Below are positions 26,382 to 35,383 of a DNA stretch of 64,000 nt, piece after piece. A program made the translations under genes and the position numbers. A model generated the notes under the pieces. That model was not told the DNA's origin. It did no database searches and saw only the letters and a list, made by a program, of their open reading frames with translations. The number at the start of each line of letters is the position of its first letter. Position 1 is the stretch's first letter. Source of the stretch: Bradyrhizobium cosmicum (GTDB lineage Bacteria > Pseudomonadota > Alphaproteobacteria > Rhizobiales > Xanthobacteraceae); NCBI RefSeq assembly GCF_007290395.2, contig NZ_CP041656.2, forward strand, positions 744,001-808,000. The letters are read 5' to 3'.

Positions 26382-27602
26382 TCACACCGCCGCACGGCCG
26401 AGGTCGAGCTGCTGCCTGCGTTTGGTCGGGAAGCTCAGCGCCACCGCGACCGCAGCAAGCCCGATCGCGAAGGAGCCGGCGTGCAGCCATGTGTAGCGCT
26501 GGAAGTTGTCGAACACGAGTCCGCCGGCCCATGGCCCTAGTGCCATGCCGAGGCTGGCAAAGGCGGACACCGCGCCGAACACGGTGCCCATGATGCGCGC
26601 GCCGAAGAACTCGCGAACCAGCACCGCATAGAGTGGCATCACCCCGCCATAGGCGAGCCCGAACACGACCGACAGCGCGTAGAATTCGCCGAGCTGCGCC
26701 ACCGCAAGATAGGTCGCGATGCACATCGCCTGCACGAACAGGCCGCCGACCAGCACCGGTTTTGCGCCGATGCGATCGGCCGCCGCGCCCAGCAGCAGGC
26801 GCCCGCCGAGCCCGGAGACGCCGGCAACGCTGTAGACCGTCACCGCCGTCAGTGGTGCGATGCCGCAGACCATCGCATAGGACACCATGTGGAAGATCGG
26901 GCCGGAATGCGCGGCGCAGCAGGCGAAGTGCGCCGCCGCGAGCGCGATGAATTGCGGCGTGCGCAGCGCTTGCGCTGCGGTCAGCTCGACTTCCGGTGCT
27001 GCATCCGCCGCCGCGGGGCCAGCAGCTACCGGCGCCGGGCGTACCAGGAAGCACGCCGGGATCAGCAGCGCCCAGGCGGCGATGCCGATCACCAGCATCG
27101 CGGTGCGCCAGTCATAGGCCGTGATCAGCCAGCTTGCGGTCGGCGCAATCGTCACTGGTGACACGCCCATGCCGGCGGAGACCAGCGCCACCGCGAGGCT
27201 GCGGTTCTTGTCGATCCAGGCGCTCGCGAGCGCCATCATCGGCGCGTAGAAGCTGCCGGCGGCAATTCCGATCAGCACGCCGAAGCAAAGCTGGAACTGC
27301 CACAGCTGCGTGGCCTGGCTCGCCGTAACCAGGCCGAGCCCCAGCAGCAGGCTTCCGGCAAGCACCACCATGCGGGTGCCGAACCGGTCGGACAGCGTGC
27401 CCCACAGGAACGCGGCCACGCCCATGCAGAGGAAATCGATCGTCGCCGCAGCCGACACGCCGGCGCGCGACCATCCCATCGTCTCCGAGATCGGCTGCAG
27501 GAACACCGCAAGCGACAGCATCGTGCCGAAACCGACACAGGTCATCAGCGCCCCCGCGGCGACGATCACCCAGCCATAGTCGATGCCCAGCGGCTTGCTC
27601 AT
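26382..27602 (-). CDS. MFS transporter (monocarboxylate-porter-like)
   Basis: A 406-residue inner-membrane transporter with 12 predicted membrane segments. The start (GIDYGWVIVAAGALMTCVGF) and the loop 2-3 motif (GTLSDRFGTRMVVLAGS) are typical of MFS porters of the oxalate/formate or monocarboxylate type. The central loop (VRPAPVAAGPAAADAAPEVE) divides the two halves. I chose the ATG at 27602, since the longer reading adds 25 polar residues. It stands alone, convergent with the GNAT remnant. The substrate cannot be told from the sequence; a small organic acid is plausible. Confidence 0.88.
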   Translation of the reverse strand: MSKPLGIDYGWVIVAAGALMTCVGFGTMLSLAVFLQPISETMGWSRAGVSAAATIDFLCMGVAAFLWGTLSDRFGTRMVVLAGSLLLGLGLVTASQATQLWQFQLCFGVLIGIAAGSFYAPMMALASAWIDKNRSLAVALVSAGMGVSPVTIAPTASWLITAYDWRTAMLVIGIAAWALLIPACFLVRPAPVAAGPAAADAAPEVELTAAQALRTPQFIALAAAHFACCAAHSGPIFHMVSYAMVCGIAPLTAVTVYSVAGVSGLGGRLLLGAAADRIGAKPVLVGGLFVQAMCIATYLAVAQLGEFYALSVVFGLAYGGVMPLYAVLVREFFGARIMGTVFGAVSAFASLGMALGPWAGGLVFDNFQRYTWLHAGSFAIGLAAVAVALSFPTKRRQQLDLGRAAV

Positions 27603-27766
27603 GCGTTTCCTCGGCGCTTCTGGTCTTGTTGATGGTGCGCGCCTTGAGATGGTGGCGTATCCGGCGGTGGAGGGCAAGGTCAGCGGTGCATTGCACGTCG
27701 CCTCACGACAACAATTGCTGGTTTCTGATAATATCGCCAGCGAACCACGTCCCTTGATGTCAGTAG

Positions 27767-28216
27767 ATGACCGAAGCCATTATCCGCACTGCAACAAGAC
27801 ATGATCTGCCCGAGGTGCTGAACCTCTACCGGCATCTTCATCCGCACGATCCTCAGCTCGAGGCGGCTGATGCCGAGCGCGTCTGGTCGAGATTACTTGC
27901 ATCCGGCTTCATGACCGTGATCGTGGCGCAAGCAGCGGAGCTGCTGGTTGCTTCGTGCACGCTTGCGATCGTGCCCAACTTGTCCCGCGGCGGCCGATCA
28001 TACGGTGTGATCGAGAATGTTGTTACTCACGCCGACTACCGCCGCTTGGGGCTCGGTCGACGAGTTCTTGCCCATGCGTTGGAAATTGGCTGGGAGGCAG
28101 ACTGCTATAAGGTTCTATTGGCAACGGGCTCGAAGCAGGAGAGCACCCTCCACTTCTATGAGGGAGCGGGCTTTGATCGTGGAAGCAAAACCTACTTCGA
28201 GGTGCGCCGCCCATGA
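27767..28216 (+). CDS. GNAT family N-acetyltransferase
   Basis: A 149-residue acetyltransferase with a complete GNAT fold. The acetyl-CoA-binding stretch is VVTHADYRRLGLGRRVLAHA (motif A, R/Q-x-x-G-x-G/A form as RRLGLG) and the C-terminal motif is STLHFYEGAGFDRGSK. It starts 164 bp from the divergent MFS gene and is followed by a serine hydrolase gene 92 bp downstream. The acceptor substrate is unknown. Confidence 0.88.
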   Translation: MTEAIIRTATRHDLPEVLNLYRHLHPHDPQLEAADAERVWSRLLASGFMTVIVAQAAELLVASCTLAIVPNLSRGGRSYGVIENVVTHADYRRLGLGRRVLAHALEIGWEADCYKVLLATGSKQESTLHFYEGAGFDRGSKTYFEVRRP

Positions 28217-28308
28217 CGGCCATGGGCCCACATGCTGACACCGTCCATCCGGAATGATAGCGTGCCTCTCGTCACGCGCACGTCAGACCGTGTGGGGAGT
28301 CAGGTACG

Positions 28309-29610
28309 ATGTCTTGGGGAGCGCTCCGCAGGCCGCACGTTTGCCGCAGCCTTTTCTTGTCTATCATTTTCGCCTCCGCGGTCTGGTCGCCCTTGGCCTC
28401 TGCACAGGACGCCCAAAACTCTCCCGCCGAGCCGGGGCCGGTGTTTTCGGATAGCGGCCCCGATGCTGATATCTACGGTGCGGCCGAGGGCTATCCCGTC
28501 GGGGTGCGGGGGACCGCCACCCAGCTTGACAAGCTCGTTGGGGTCTACAGCCATTTCGGCGAGATCTACCCCTCGCGCAAGATCGGTCGCGCGGCGGCGC
28601 CCTGGCAATTCAAGCGCGCGCCGGAGCCGTCGATCACCTACAGTTTCGGCACGGAACGGCTGAGCATCGCGGACTACCTCAAGCGTAATCCGGTGACGGG
28701 CCTCTTGATCGCCAGAGACGACACCATCCTGTACGAGCACTATCAATATTCGCGGACCGATCACGACCGCTTTCTGTCGCAGTCCATGGCCAAGACGCTG
28801 GTGGCCATGCTGGTCGGGATCGCGGTCTCGGAGGGCCGCATCAAGTCGATCGACGACCTCATCTCGACCTACGTCCCTCGCCTTGCCGGCACGGAATATG
28901 GAAACACATCCATCCGGGCCCTGCTGAACATGTCGTCAGGCGTTGAATTCTCGGAAGTCTATGATGGGCACGATGACATCGCCCGGCTCGGACGAGCGCT
29001 GTTCGTTGAAGAGACGCAAGACCCTGCCGCCGTCGTCGCGCAATTCAATACCCGAACCGCGCCGCCGGGGACCAGATGGCATTATGCAAGCGTGGAGACC
29101 GAGATCCTGGGCCTGGTCCTGCGCTCTGCGACCGGCACGCCCGTTGCCGACTATCTCCACGACCGGATCTGGGATGCCATCGGCACCGAAGCGGATGCGT
29201 CATGGGCGATCGATGGGAGCGGGCAGGAGATCGCCTTCTGCTGCTTCAACGCAACCTTGCGTGACTATGCGCGCCTGGCCCGGCTGCTCGCAAGCGACGG
29301 CGTCTGGGAGGGCCGTCAGTTGATCCCCCGGCAGTGGCTGCTGGATGCCACGACCGTCAGGCCAGGCGACGGTCATCTCGCTCCGCGCGTGGCCACACCG
29401 TATTTCGGCTACGGCTATCAGGTGTGGCTCCTCCCCGGCGAGGAGCGCAGATTTGCCCTGCTCGGCATCCGCGGTCAGGTCATCCTGGTCGATCCGGCCA
29501 CCAAGCTCGTCATGGTGCACACCGCCGTTCGCCCAAAGCCGTCCGAGCCGGGAGCCCTCAGGGAGCCGCTTGCGCTGTGGTCCGCCGTGCTTCAACAGCT
29601 CGGGCATTGA
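28309..29610 (+). CDS. Exported serine hydrolase, beta-lactamase/class C-like
   Basis: A 433-residue serine hydrolase of the beta-lactamase-related (PF00144) family. A signal peptide covers about residues 1-33 (LFLSIIFASAVWSPLASAQ). The SxxK motif is in SQSMAKTLVAM, with the nucleophile Ser and general-base Lys, and the YxS/N motif is in WHYASVETE. The third motif is probably HTAV near the C-terminus. Members include esterases, D-aminopeptidases and 6-aminohexanoate-dimer hydrolases, and the sequence alone does not decide. It should act in the periplasm. Confidence 0.88.
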   Translation: MSWGALRRPHVCRSLFLSIIFASAVWSPLASAQDAQNSPAEPGPVFSDSGPDADIYGAAEGYPVGVRGTATQLDKLVGVYSHFGEIYPSRKIGRAAAPWQFKRAPEPSITYSFGTERLSIADYLKRNPVTGLLIARDDTILYEHYQYSRTDHDRFLSQSMAKTLVAMLVGIAVSEGRIKSIDDLISTYVPRLAGTEYGNTSIRALLNMSSGVEFSEVYDGHDDIARLGRALFVEETQDPAAVVAQFNTRTAPPGTRWHYASVETEILGLVLRSATGTPVADYLHDRIWDAIGTEADASWAIDGSGQEIAFCCFNATLRDYARLARLLASDGVWEGRQLIPRQWLLDATTVRPGDGHLAPRVATPYFGYGYQVWLLPGEERRFALLGIRGQVILVDPATKLVMVHTAVRPKPSEPGALREPLALWSAVLQQLGH

Positions 29611-29817
29611 CCGCGGCGGCCGAGTTGTTCGCGGCAGTCGGCGGATGGTCAGGAGCTGTTCCACCGGCAATTTTTTAAGATATCGACGACGCGACCATGT
29701 CGGCACGGACTGGTCTCGACCGTCCTTGGATGGACACTCCCCGACGTGCCGTGGATGAGTCCCGCACATCTGAGGCGAGTCGTCGCCTCGACTGTCAAAG
29801 ACGAACTGGAGCAATGC

Positions 29818-30231
29818 ATGAGGATCACCGTTGAAACCAGCGTAGCAGCCCCGATCGATCGGGTCTGGGATGCCTATACGACGCCTGCCGACATCGTGAA
29901 GTGGAATGCCGCGTCCGACGATTGGCATACGACCAAGGCGACCGTTGACCTGCGGGAAGGCGGCGCCTTCTCGTCCCGGATGGAGGCCAAGGACGGTAGC
30001 ATGGGTTTCGACTTCGCGGGCACCTACACGAAGATCGTCGAACACAGGCGGATCGAATACGCGTTCGGCGATCGCAAGGCCGAGGTGGAGTTCGTGCCGG
30101 GTCCGACTGGCATTGTCGTCCGCGTCGTCTTCGACGGCGAGACGACGCATTCGGTCGAGCAGCAGCAGGCCGGCTGGCAGGCGATCCTCGACAGCTTCGC
30201 GCGCTACGTCGAGGCAAAGCGGAAGGCCTGA
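29818..30231 (+). CDS. SRPBCC (AHSA1-like) domain protein
   Basis: A 137-residue single-domain protein of the START/Bet v1 superfamily. The opening (VETSVAAPIDRVWDAYTTPA) and middle (WNAASDDWHTTKATVDLREG; RRIEYAFGDRKAEVEF) are typical of the AHSA1/SRPBCC group, and the C-terminal helix (GWQAILDSFARYVEA) closes the ligand cavity. These proteins bind hydrophobic ligands or act as small hydrolases and cyclases; the role here is unknown. The ATG at 29818 follows TGGAGCAATGC. It stands between the serine hydrolase and lepA. Confidence 0.88.
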   Translation: MRITVETSVAAPIDRVWDAYTTPADIVKWNAASDDWHTTKATVDLREGGAFSSRMEAKDGSMGFDFAGTYTKIVEHRRIEYAFGDRKAEVEFVPGPTGIVVRVVFDGETTHSVEQQQAGWQAILDSFARYVEAKRKA

Positions 30232-30337
30232 TCGATCAAACGGTCGAAGGGAATGACGGGTGGTTGCATCACACACCCGGCGATGATGCCACCATACCCC
30301 TGTTTTGCCCGACGGGTCAACCAGATTTCGTAAAATC

Positions 30338-30367
30338 CAAAAAATGCAATGCCGCCAGAGAGGCGGC
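30338..30367 (-). terminator. Intrinsic terminator of lepA
   Basis: On the minus strand a GCCGCC-TCTCT-GGCGGC hairpin (30351-30367) is followed by ATTGCATTTTTTGG, which has a run of six T. It lies about 70 bp after the lepA stop. The plus strand has no T-run after the same hairpin, so it serves lepA. Confidence 0.65.
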
Positions 30368-30435
30368 TACTGTGCATGGGGTTGTTTTCGCGCTTCTTGT
30401 TTGCCGGGCCGGCTGGTCTGGTCCCGGCCGTCGCC

Positions 30436-32247
30436 TCAGCTATCGACCTTCAGCGCGGCAATGAAAGCTTCCTGCGGGATGTCGACCTTGCCGAACTGCC
30501 GCATCTTCTTCTTGCCTTCCTTCTGCTTCTCCAGAAGTTTGCGCTTACGCGTGATGTCGCCGCCATAGCACTTGGCGGTGACGTCCTTGCGCAGCGCGCG
30601 CACCGTCTCGCGGGCGATCACCTTGCCGCCGATCGCCGCCTGGATCGGGATCTGGAACATGTGCGGCGGGATCAGCTCCTTCATCTTCTCGACCATGGCG
30701 CGGCCGCGGCCTTCGGCGCGGGTGCGATGCACCAGCATCGAGAGCGCGTCGACCGGCTCGGCGTTGACGAGGATCTGCATCTTGACGAGGTCGGCCGGCT
30801 TGTAGTCGGTGAGATGATAGTCGAACGAGGCGTAACCCTTGGAGACCGACTTCAGACGGTCGTAGAAGTCGAACACGACTTCGTTGAGCGGCAGGTCGTA
30901 TTTCACCATCGCGCGCGAGCCGACATAGGTCAGCTCCTTCTGCACGCCGCGGCGGTCCTGGCACAGCTTCAACACGCTGCCGAGATATTCGTCGGGGGTG
31001 AGGATCGTGGCCTCGATCCAGGGCTCCTGGATCTCCGCGATCTTGACCACGTCGGGCATGTCGACGGGATTGTGAATCGAGATTTCCTGACCGTCGGTCA
31101 GCTTCATCTTGTAGATCACGCTCGGCGCGGTCGCGATCAGGTTGAGGTCGAATTCGCGCGACAGGCGTTCCTGGATGATCTCCAGATGCAACAGCCCGAG
31201 GAAGCCGCAGCGGAAGCCGAAGCCGAGTGCGGCCGACGTCTCCATCTCGTAGGAGAAGCTGGCGTCGTTGAGGCGCAGCTTGCCCATCGCGGCGCGCAGC
31301 GTCTCGAAATCATCGGCGTCGGCCGGGAATAGACCGCAGAACACCACGGGGATGGCCGGCTTGAAGCCCGGCAGCATTTCCGTCACGGGCTTCTTGTCGT
31401 CGGTGATGGTGTCGCCGACGCGGGTGTCGGCGACTTCCTTGATGGCCGCCGTGATGAAACCGATCTCGCCCGGGCCGAGCTCGTCGACCTGCGTCATCTT
31501 CGGCGTGAAGAAACCGACGCGCTCGATGTCATAGGCCGCGCCGGTGCCCATCATGCGGACTCGGCTGCCCTTCTTCATGACGCCGTCGACGACGCGGATC
31601 AGCACGACGACGCCGAGATAGACATCGTACCAGCTGTCGACCAGCAGCGCCTTCAGCGTCGCGTCGCGATCGCCCTTCGGCGGCGGCAGGCGGGTGACGA
31701 TGGCTTCGAGTACATCGGGAACGCCGAGGCCGGTCTTGGCGGAGATCATCACCGCGTCGGAAGCGTCGATGCCGATGACGTCCTCGATCTGCTGCTTGAC
31801 CTTCTCCGGCTCTGCGGCGGGAAGATCGACCTTGTTCAGGACCGGCACGATCTCATGACCCGCATCGAGCGCGTGGTAGACGTTGGCGAGCGTCTGCGCC
31901 TCGACGCCCTGGCTGGCGTCGACCACCAGCAGGGAACCCTCGCACGCCGCCAGCGACCGCGAGACTTCGTAGGCGAAGTCGACATGGCCGGGCGTGTCCA
32001 TCAGGTTGAAGATGTAGTCCTTGCCGTCCTTGGCCTTGTACGCAAGGCGCACCGTCTGCGCCTTGATGGTGATGCCGCGCTCGCGCTCGATATCCATGGA
32101 ATCGAGCACCTGCTCCTTGCCCGCCATCTCGCGGTCGGAGAGGCCGCCCGTCATCTGGATCAGGCGGTCGGCCAGCGTCGATTTGCCATGGTCGATATGG
32201 GCGACGATGGAGAAATTGCGGATGTTCGAAATGGGGACGGTCGTCAT
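30436..32247 (-). CDS. lepA: Elongation factor 4 (LepA)
   Basis: A 603-residue ribosome-associated GTPase that back-translocates or rescues stalled ribosomes. The G-domain motifs are visible: G1 [10 protein letters not shown]3 DTPGHVDF and G4 NKVD. Domain II, the EF-G-like domains and the LepA-specific C-terminal domain follow; the last ends [19 protein letters not shown], the family's usual end. I chose the ATG at 32247 ([13 protein letters not shown]). It is divergent from the glycosyltransferase gene, 114 bp away. Confidence 0.97.
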   Translation of the reverse strand: MTTVPISNIRNFSIVAHIDHGKSTLADRLIQMTGGLSDREMAGKEQVLDSMDIERERGITIKAQTVRLAYKAKDGKDYIFNLMDTPGHVDFAYEVSRSLAACEGSLLVVDASQGVEAQTLANVYHALDAGHEIVPVLNKVDLPAAEPEKVKQQIEDVIGIDASDAVMISAKTGLGVPDVLEAIVTRLPPPKGDRDATLKALLVDSWYDVYLGVVVLIRVVDGVMKKGSRVRMMGTGAAYDIERVGFFTPKMTQVDELGPGEIGFITAAIKEVADTRVGDTITDDKKPVTEMLPGFKPAIPVVFCGLFPADADDFETLRAAMGKLRLNDASFSYEMETSAALGFGFRCGFLGLLHLEIIQERLSREFDLNLIATAPSVIYKMKLTDGQEISIHNPVDMPDVVKIAEIQEPWIEATILTPDEYLGSVLKLCQDRRGVQKELTYVGSRAMVKYDLPLNEVVFDFYDRLKSVSKGYASFDYHLTDYKPADLVKMQILVNAEPVDALSMLVHRTRAEGRGRAMVEKMKELIPPHMFQIPIQAAIGGKVIARETVRALRKDVTAKCYGGDITRKRKLLEKQKEGKKKMRQFGKVDIPQEAFIAALKVDS

Positions 32248-32361
32248 GGGCGCGGGATACCACTCACATCCCCGTGCGGCAACCATATTGCTGTATTTTC
32301 AGGGCCTTTCTTCACGCCAAGCTGATTCCACGACGGCCCAAAACGCGCTACGCAACGGCCC

Positions 32362-33987
32362 ATGTCAACGACCTCGATCCCCTCCGCTCGACCACGCGTC
32401 AAAGCCCGAGTGAGCCTTGGCCGCTTTCGGGCCTGGCTGGTTGCCAGCGCTATCCGCCCGGAGGCCCGTCTTTGGCTGGTGATCCAGTTCGCCATCCTGC
32501 ATGCGGTGATCTGGACCTTCATCCTGATCAATCTCAAGGCGGCGCAGGACGTTCACATGGACGTCGCGGAAGCCTATGGCTGGGGCCAGAAATTCCTGCT
32601 CGGCTACGGCAAGCACCCGCCGCTGTCGGGCTGGGTGGCCGGCCTCTGGTTCATGGTGTTCCCGGCGACGGACTGGGCGACCTATGCGCTGGCGATGGCG
32701 ACTGTCGGCCTCGGCATGGTGATCTGCTGGCTCGTGAGCTTGCGCGTCGTGGACGCGCGGCGCGCCTTCCTGGTCGTGGTGATGATCGCGCTCTACCCGA
32801 TCTTCAATTTCAAGGGTTTCAAGTACAACCCGGACCTGCTGCAGCTCGTCACGCTGCCGCTTCTGGTGCTCGCCTATCTCAACGCCTTCGAGAAGCGGAG
32901 CTGGCAGTCCGGCATCTGGTTCGGGCTCGCCGGCGCGCTGGCGCTGATGACCAAATACTGGATACTGACCATGATCGGCGCCATTGGCCTTGCCGCGCTG
33001 ATCCATCCCGATCGTATCAAATTCCTCCTGTCGGCGGCCCCGTGGGTGGCGATCGCGACGATGGCGGTGGCGATGATCCCGCACGTCGTCTGGCTGGCGG
33101 ACGTGCATTTCGTGCCGCTGACCTATGCCGGCGACACCTACAGCCTCGAGGACAGCCGCCTCGTGCATCAGCTCGTCGCCGGCTATGTCCTGCATAATTT
33201 CGCGCTGCTGGCCTTGCCGGTGGCGCTCGCCGCGCTGGCCATGGCGCTGGTGCCGCATTGGTTCACGCTGCTGTTGCGCGCGCCCTCGCGTATCGTCACG
33301 CGGGCCTGGGCGCGCGGCGCCAATGCGGGCGTCAATCTCTCGCAGGCGATGAACGTCTGGATCATCCAGATCATCGTCGCGGTCGGCCCGCCGCTCGGCG
33401 CGCTGGTCTTCAGCATCTACATGAAGACCGACTGGGGCATCTCGCTGTTCTTCCTGGTGCCGCTCGCGCTGGTCGCGATCCCTGCGCTGCGGGTGCAGGG
33501 TGCGGTGCTGTTCAACATCGCCGCAATCTGGTTCGTGCTCAGCGTCGCGACGCTGATAGCCTCGCCCTGGATCGCCGCGCGCGAGATGGCCGCCAATGCC
33601 GGCAATACCGCGACCTACGGCGCGCGCTCGGATCTCGCACGCGAGCTGACGCAGGCCTGGCACACGCGCTTCGCCTCGCGCTGGGCGGTCGTTGCCGGCA
33701 CCATGGAATCGATCCAGCCGATGGTGTTCTACAGCCCGGATCATCCGGCTGCGTTGATGCCGCTCGAAGCCTGGGATTCCGGGCTGACCTCGCGCGAGGA
33801 CGCCAAGACATACGGCTTCATCGGCGTGTTCGATCCGACCGACGGCCGCCTGCCGGCGTTCGAGAAATGGGTGTCGGAGATCGCGCCGAACGCCGAGCGC
33901 ATCGTGATGACCACGCGCCGCTTCACCCACGGCAAGGCTGGTCCGTCGATGAGCTGGAACATCTACATCGCGCCGCCGGCGAAGTGA
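32362..33987 (+). CDS. GT39-family membrane glycosyltransferase (ArnT/PMT-like)
   Basis: A 541-residue inner-membrane protein with about a dozen hydrophobic segments. The first periplasmic loop has the acidic motif and HPPL signature of the ArnT/PMT group (DVAEAYGWGQ; GYGKHPPLSGWVAGLW), which binds the lipid-linked sugar donor. The C-terminal 130 residues form a soluble periplasmic domain. Such enzymes move sugars from polyprenyl phosphate to lipid A, proteins or other glycans. The acceptor is unknown here. It is convergent with the HPr gene, 7 bp away. Confidence 0.85.
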   Translation: MSTTSIPSARPRVKARVSLGRFRAWLVASAIRPEARLWLVIQFAILHAVIWTFILINLKAAQDVHMDVAEAYGWGQKFLLGYGKHPPLSGWVAGLWFMVFPATDWATYALAMATVGLGMVICWLVSLRVVDARRAFLVVVMIALYPIFNFKGFKYNPDLLQLVTLPLLVLAYLNAFEKRSWQSGIWFGLAGALALMTKYWILTMIGAIGLAALIHPDRIKFLLSAAPWVAIATMAVAMIPHVVWLADVHFVPLTYAGDTYSLEDSRLVHQLVAGYVLHNFALLALPVALAALAMALVPHWFTLLLRAPSRIVTRAWARGANAGVNLSQAMNVWIIQIIVAVGPPLGALVFSIYMKTDWGISLFFLVPLALVAIPALRVQGAVLFNIAAIWFVLSVATLIASPWIAAREMAANAGNTATYGARSDLARELTQAWHTRFASRWAVVAGTMESIQPMVFYSPDHPAALMPLEAWDSGLTSREDAKTYGFIGVFDPTDGRLPAFEKWVSEIAPNAERIVMTTRRFTHGKAGPSMSWNIYIAPPAK

Positions 33988-33994
33988 CGAGGGA

Positions 33995-34312
33995 CTAAAT
34001 CCCTTCCTCGTTGAACTTGCTTTCAACGAGTTCGGTGATTGCCGCGAGCGCGGCATCCGCTTCAGCACCGGCCGCGGCCACCGTGATCGTCGTGCCCGGG
34101 CCGGCCGCGAGCATCATCAGGCCCATGATCGAGGTGCCGCCGACGGTCTCGCCGCCGCGTGTCACCCACACCTGCGCGTTGAAGCGCTCGACGGCCTGGA
34201 CGAATTTCGCGGAGGCGCGGGCGTGCAGGCCGCGCTTGTTGATGATCAGGAGGTCCTTGGAGATCGCGCCCGCGGGCACGCCCGACCCGGCTTGCGGCGC
34301 GTCCTCGCTCAT
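33995..34312 (-). CDS. HPr family phosphocarrier protein
   Basis: A 105-residue HPr (NPr-like) phosphocarrier. The catalytic His is H30 in NKRGLHARAS, and the regulatory Ser is S61 in GGTSIMGLMML, 31 residues later, the same spacing as His15/Ser46 in classical HPr. Both phosphorylation sites are therefore kept, which fits the HPr kinase gene upstream. A 19-residue N-terminal extension precedes the HPr fold. It overlaps the EIIA gene by 4 bp (ATGA). No sugar-specific EIIBC is nearby, so it is part of a regulatory PTS. Confidence 0.93.
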   Translation of the reverse strand: MSEDAPQAGSGVPAGAISKDLLIINKRGLHARASAKFVQAVERFNAQVWVTRGGETVGGTSIMGLMMLAAGPGTTITVAAAGAEADAALAAITELVESKFNEEGI

Positions 34313-34710
34313 TTGCCGGCGAGCACGCGGCTGGCGATGGTGACGTATTTGCGGCCCGCTTCCTGGGCCATCGCGATCGCGTCGGGCAGCGTGCGCTCTT
34401 CGCGCACCTTGGCGAGCTTCACCAGCATGGGAAGGTTGATGCCCGCGAGGACTTCGACCTTCGGCCGGCTCATGCAGGATATCGCCAGGTTGGACGGCGT
34501 GCCGCCGAACATGTCGGTGAGGATCGCAACGCCATCGCCGGAATCGACGCGGTTAACCGCCTCGATGATGTCGCTTCGACAGAGATCGGAATCATCTTCA
34601 GCGCCGATCGTGATCGCTTCGATTTGCTTTTGTGGGCCCATGACATGCTCAAGCGCTGCCTTGAACTCGTCGGCAAGGCGCCCGTGGGTCACAAGTACTA
34701 GACCAATCAT
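34309..34710 (-). CDS. PTS EIIA component, mannose family
   Basis: A 133-residue EIIA of the mannose type. The active His is H9 in MIGLVLVTHGRLADEF. The later stretch GDGVAILTDMFGGTPSNLAI is a family hallmark. In alphaproteobacteria this protein accepts phosphate from HPr and acts in regulation, since no matching EIIBC is present. I chose the ATG at 34710. Upstream, 208 bp (34711-34918) without a gene separate it from hprK, so it may have its own promoter. Confidence 0.93.
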   Translation of the reverse strand: MIGLVLVTHGRLADEFKAALEHVMGPQKQIEAITIGAEDDSDLCRSDIIEAVNRVDSGDGVAILTDMFGGTPSNLAISCMSRPKVEVLAGINLPMLVKLAKVREERTLPDAIAMAQEAGRKYVTIASRVLAGK

Positions 34711-34918
34711 CGGAAAACTCCTCGCGGGCGCTTTTGGTGCACCGCACGAACGCGCCACTTTGACCATCCAGAGCCCCCGCGCAAGGGGGGATGTTGCGTA
34801 TCTCCCTGAATCTAGACGGATGGATAAGGGGAGCTGCGTCGGTCTATTCGGTCGCGAGTGTGGGGTTCATATGGTTACAATTTCCCTTCAAACAATCGCC
34901 TCAAGGGTTAGTGGAAGG

Positions 34919-35383
34919 TTAACTCTTGGTAGTGGTCAAGGCCGCAACAACCAAGGGGAGGGGCGAATAGCCGCGTCCGACCGGGATTCGGGGTATTTCG
35001 ACACCGGAAATGCTTGTTTTGAGCGATTCTGCCGCGGGCAGGCGTTCCGCCTCCGCGGCGTCCAGATCGACCACGAGACCGACGGTCGCATGCTCCACGA
35101 AGTCGCAGTGGCGGATCCCCAGTCCCCGGATCTCGATCAGGCCGGCCAGTCTCGGTGCGGGACGGACCTCAATTTCATGGCCGACTGTCGCCAGATGGAC
35201 ACGGTCGTCCCCGACCAGAACGGCGCTTTCGACCACGCCGGCGCGCCCCGCCATGATCAAATCGAAGGCAAGCCGCGACTTGCCCGAGCCGGACGGCCCG
35301 CGGATCAGCACGGCCAGAGTCCCCACCTTGACCGCGGAGGCGTGAACGCTGGGGCCGCCGTCGCTCAATCTCCCTTGGCTCAT
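34919..35383 (-). CDS. hprK: HPr kinase/phosphorylase, short alphaproteobacterial form
   Basis: A 154-residue protein that matches only the C-terminal catalytic domain of HprK. The P-loop is GPSGSGKSRLAFDL, and the HprK signature region is LAGLIEIRGLGIRHCDFVEH. Gram-positive HprK is about 310 residues with an extra N-terminal domain; the short form is normal in Rhizobiales. It should phosphorylate and dephosphorylate Ser61 of the HPr encoded downstream. It starts inside the chvG stop (ATGA overlap), so its synthesis is coupled to ChvG. Confidence 0.92.
   Translation of the reverse strand: MSQGRLSDGGPSVHASAVKVGTLAVLIRGPSGSGKSRLAFDLIMAGRAGVVESAVLVGDDRVHLATVGHEIEVRPAPRLAGLIEIRGLGIRHCDFVEHATVGLVVDLDAAEAERLPAAESLKTSISGVEIPRIPVGRGYSPLPLVVAALTTTKS

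Noticed and set aside
34908..34923. TTAG-N7-TTAAC, one mismatch from the CtrA consensus, at the end of hprK
   Set aside because: It overlaps the hprK stop codon and about one such hit is expected by chance here. The neighbouring gene (EIIA-Man) is not a known CtrA target.
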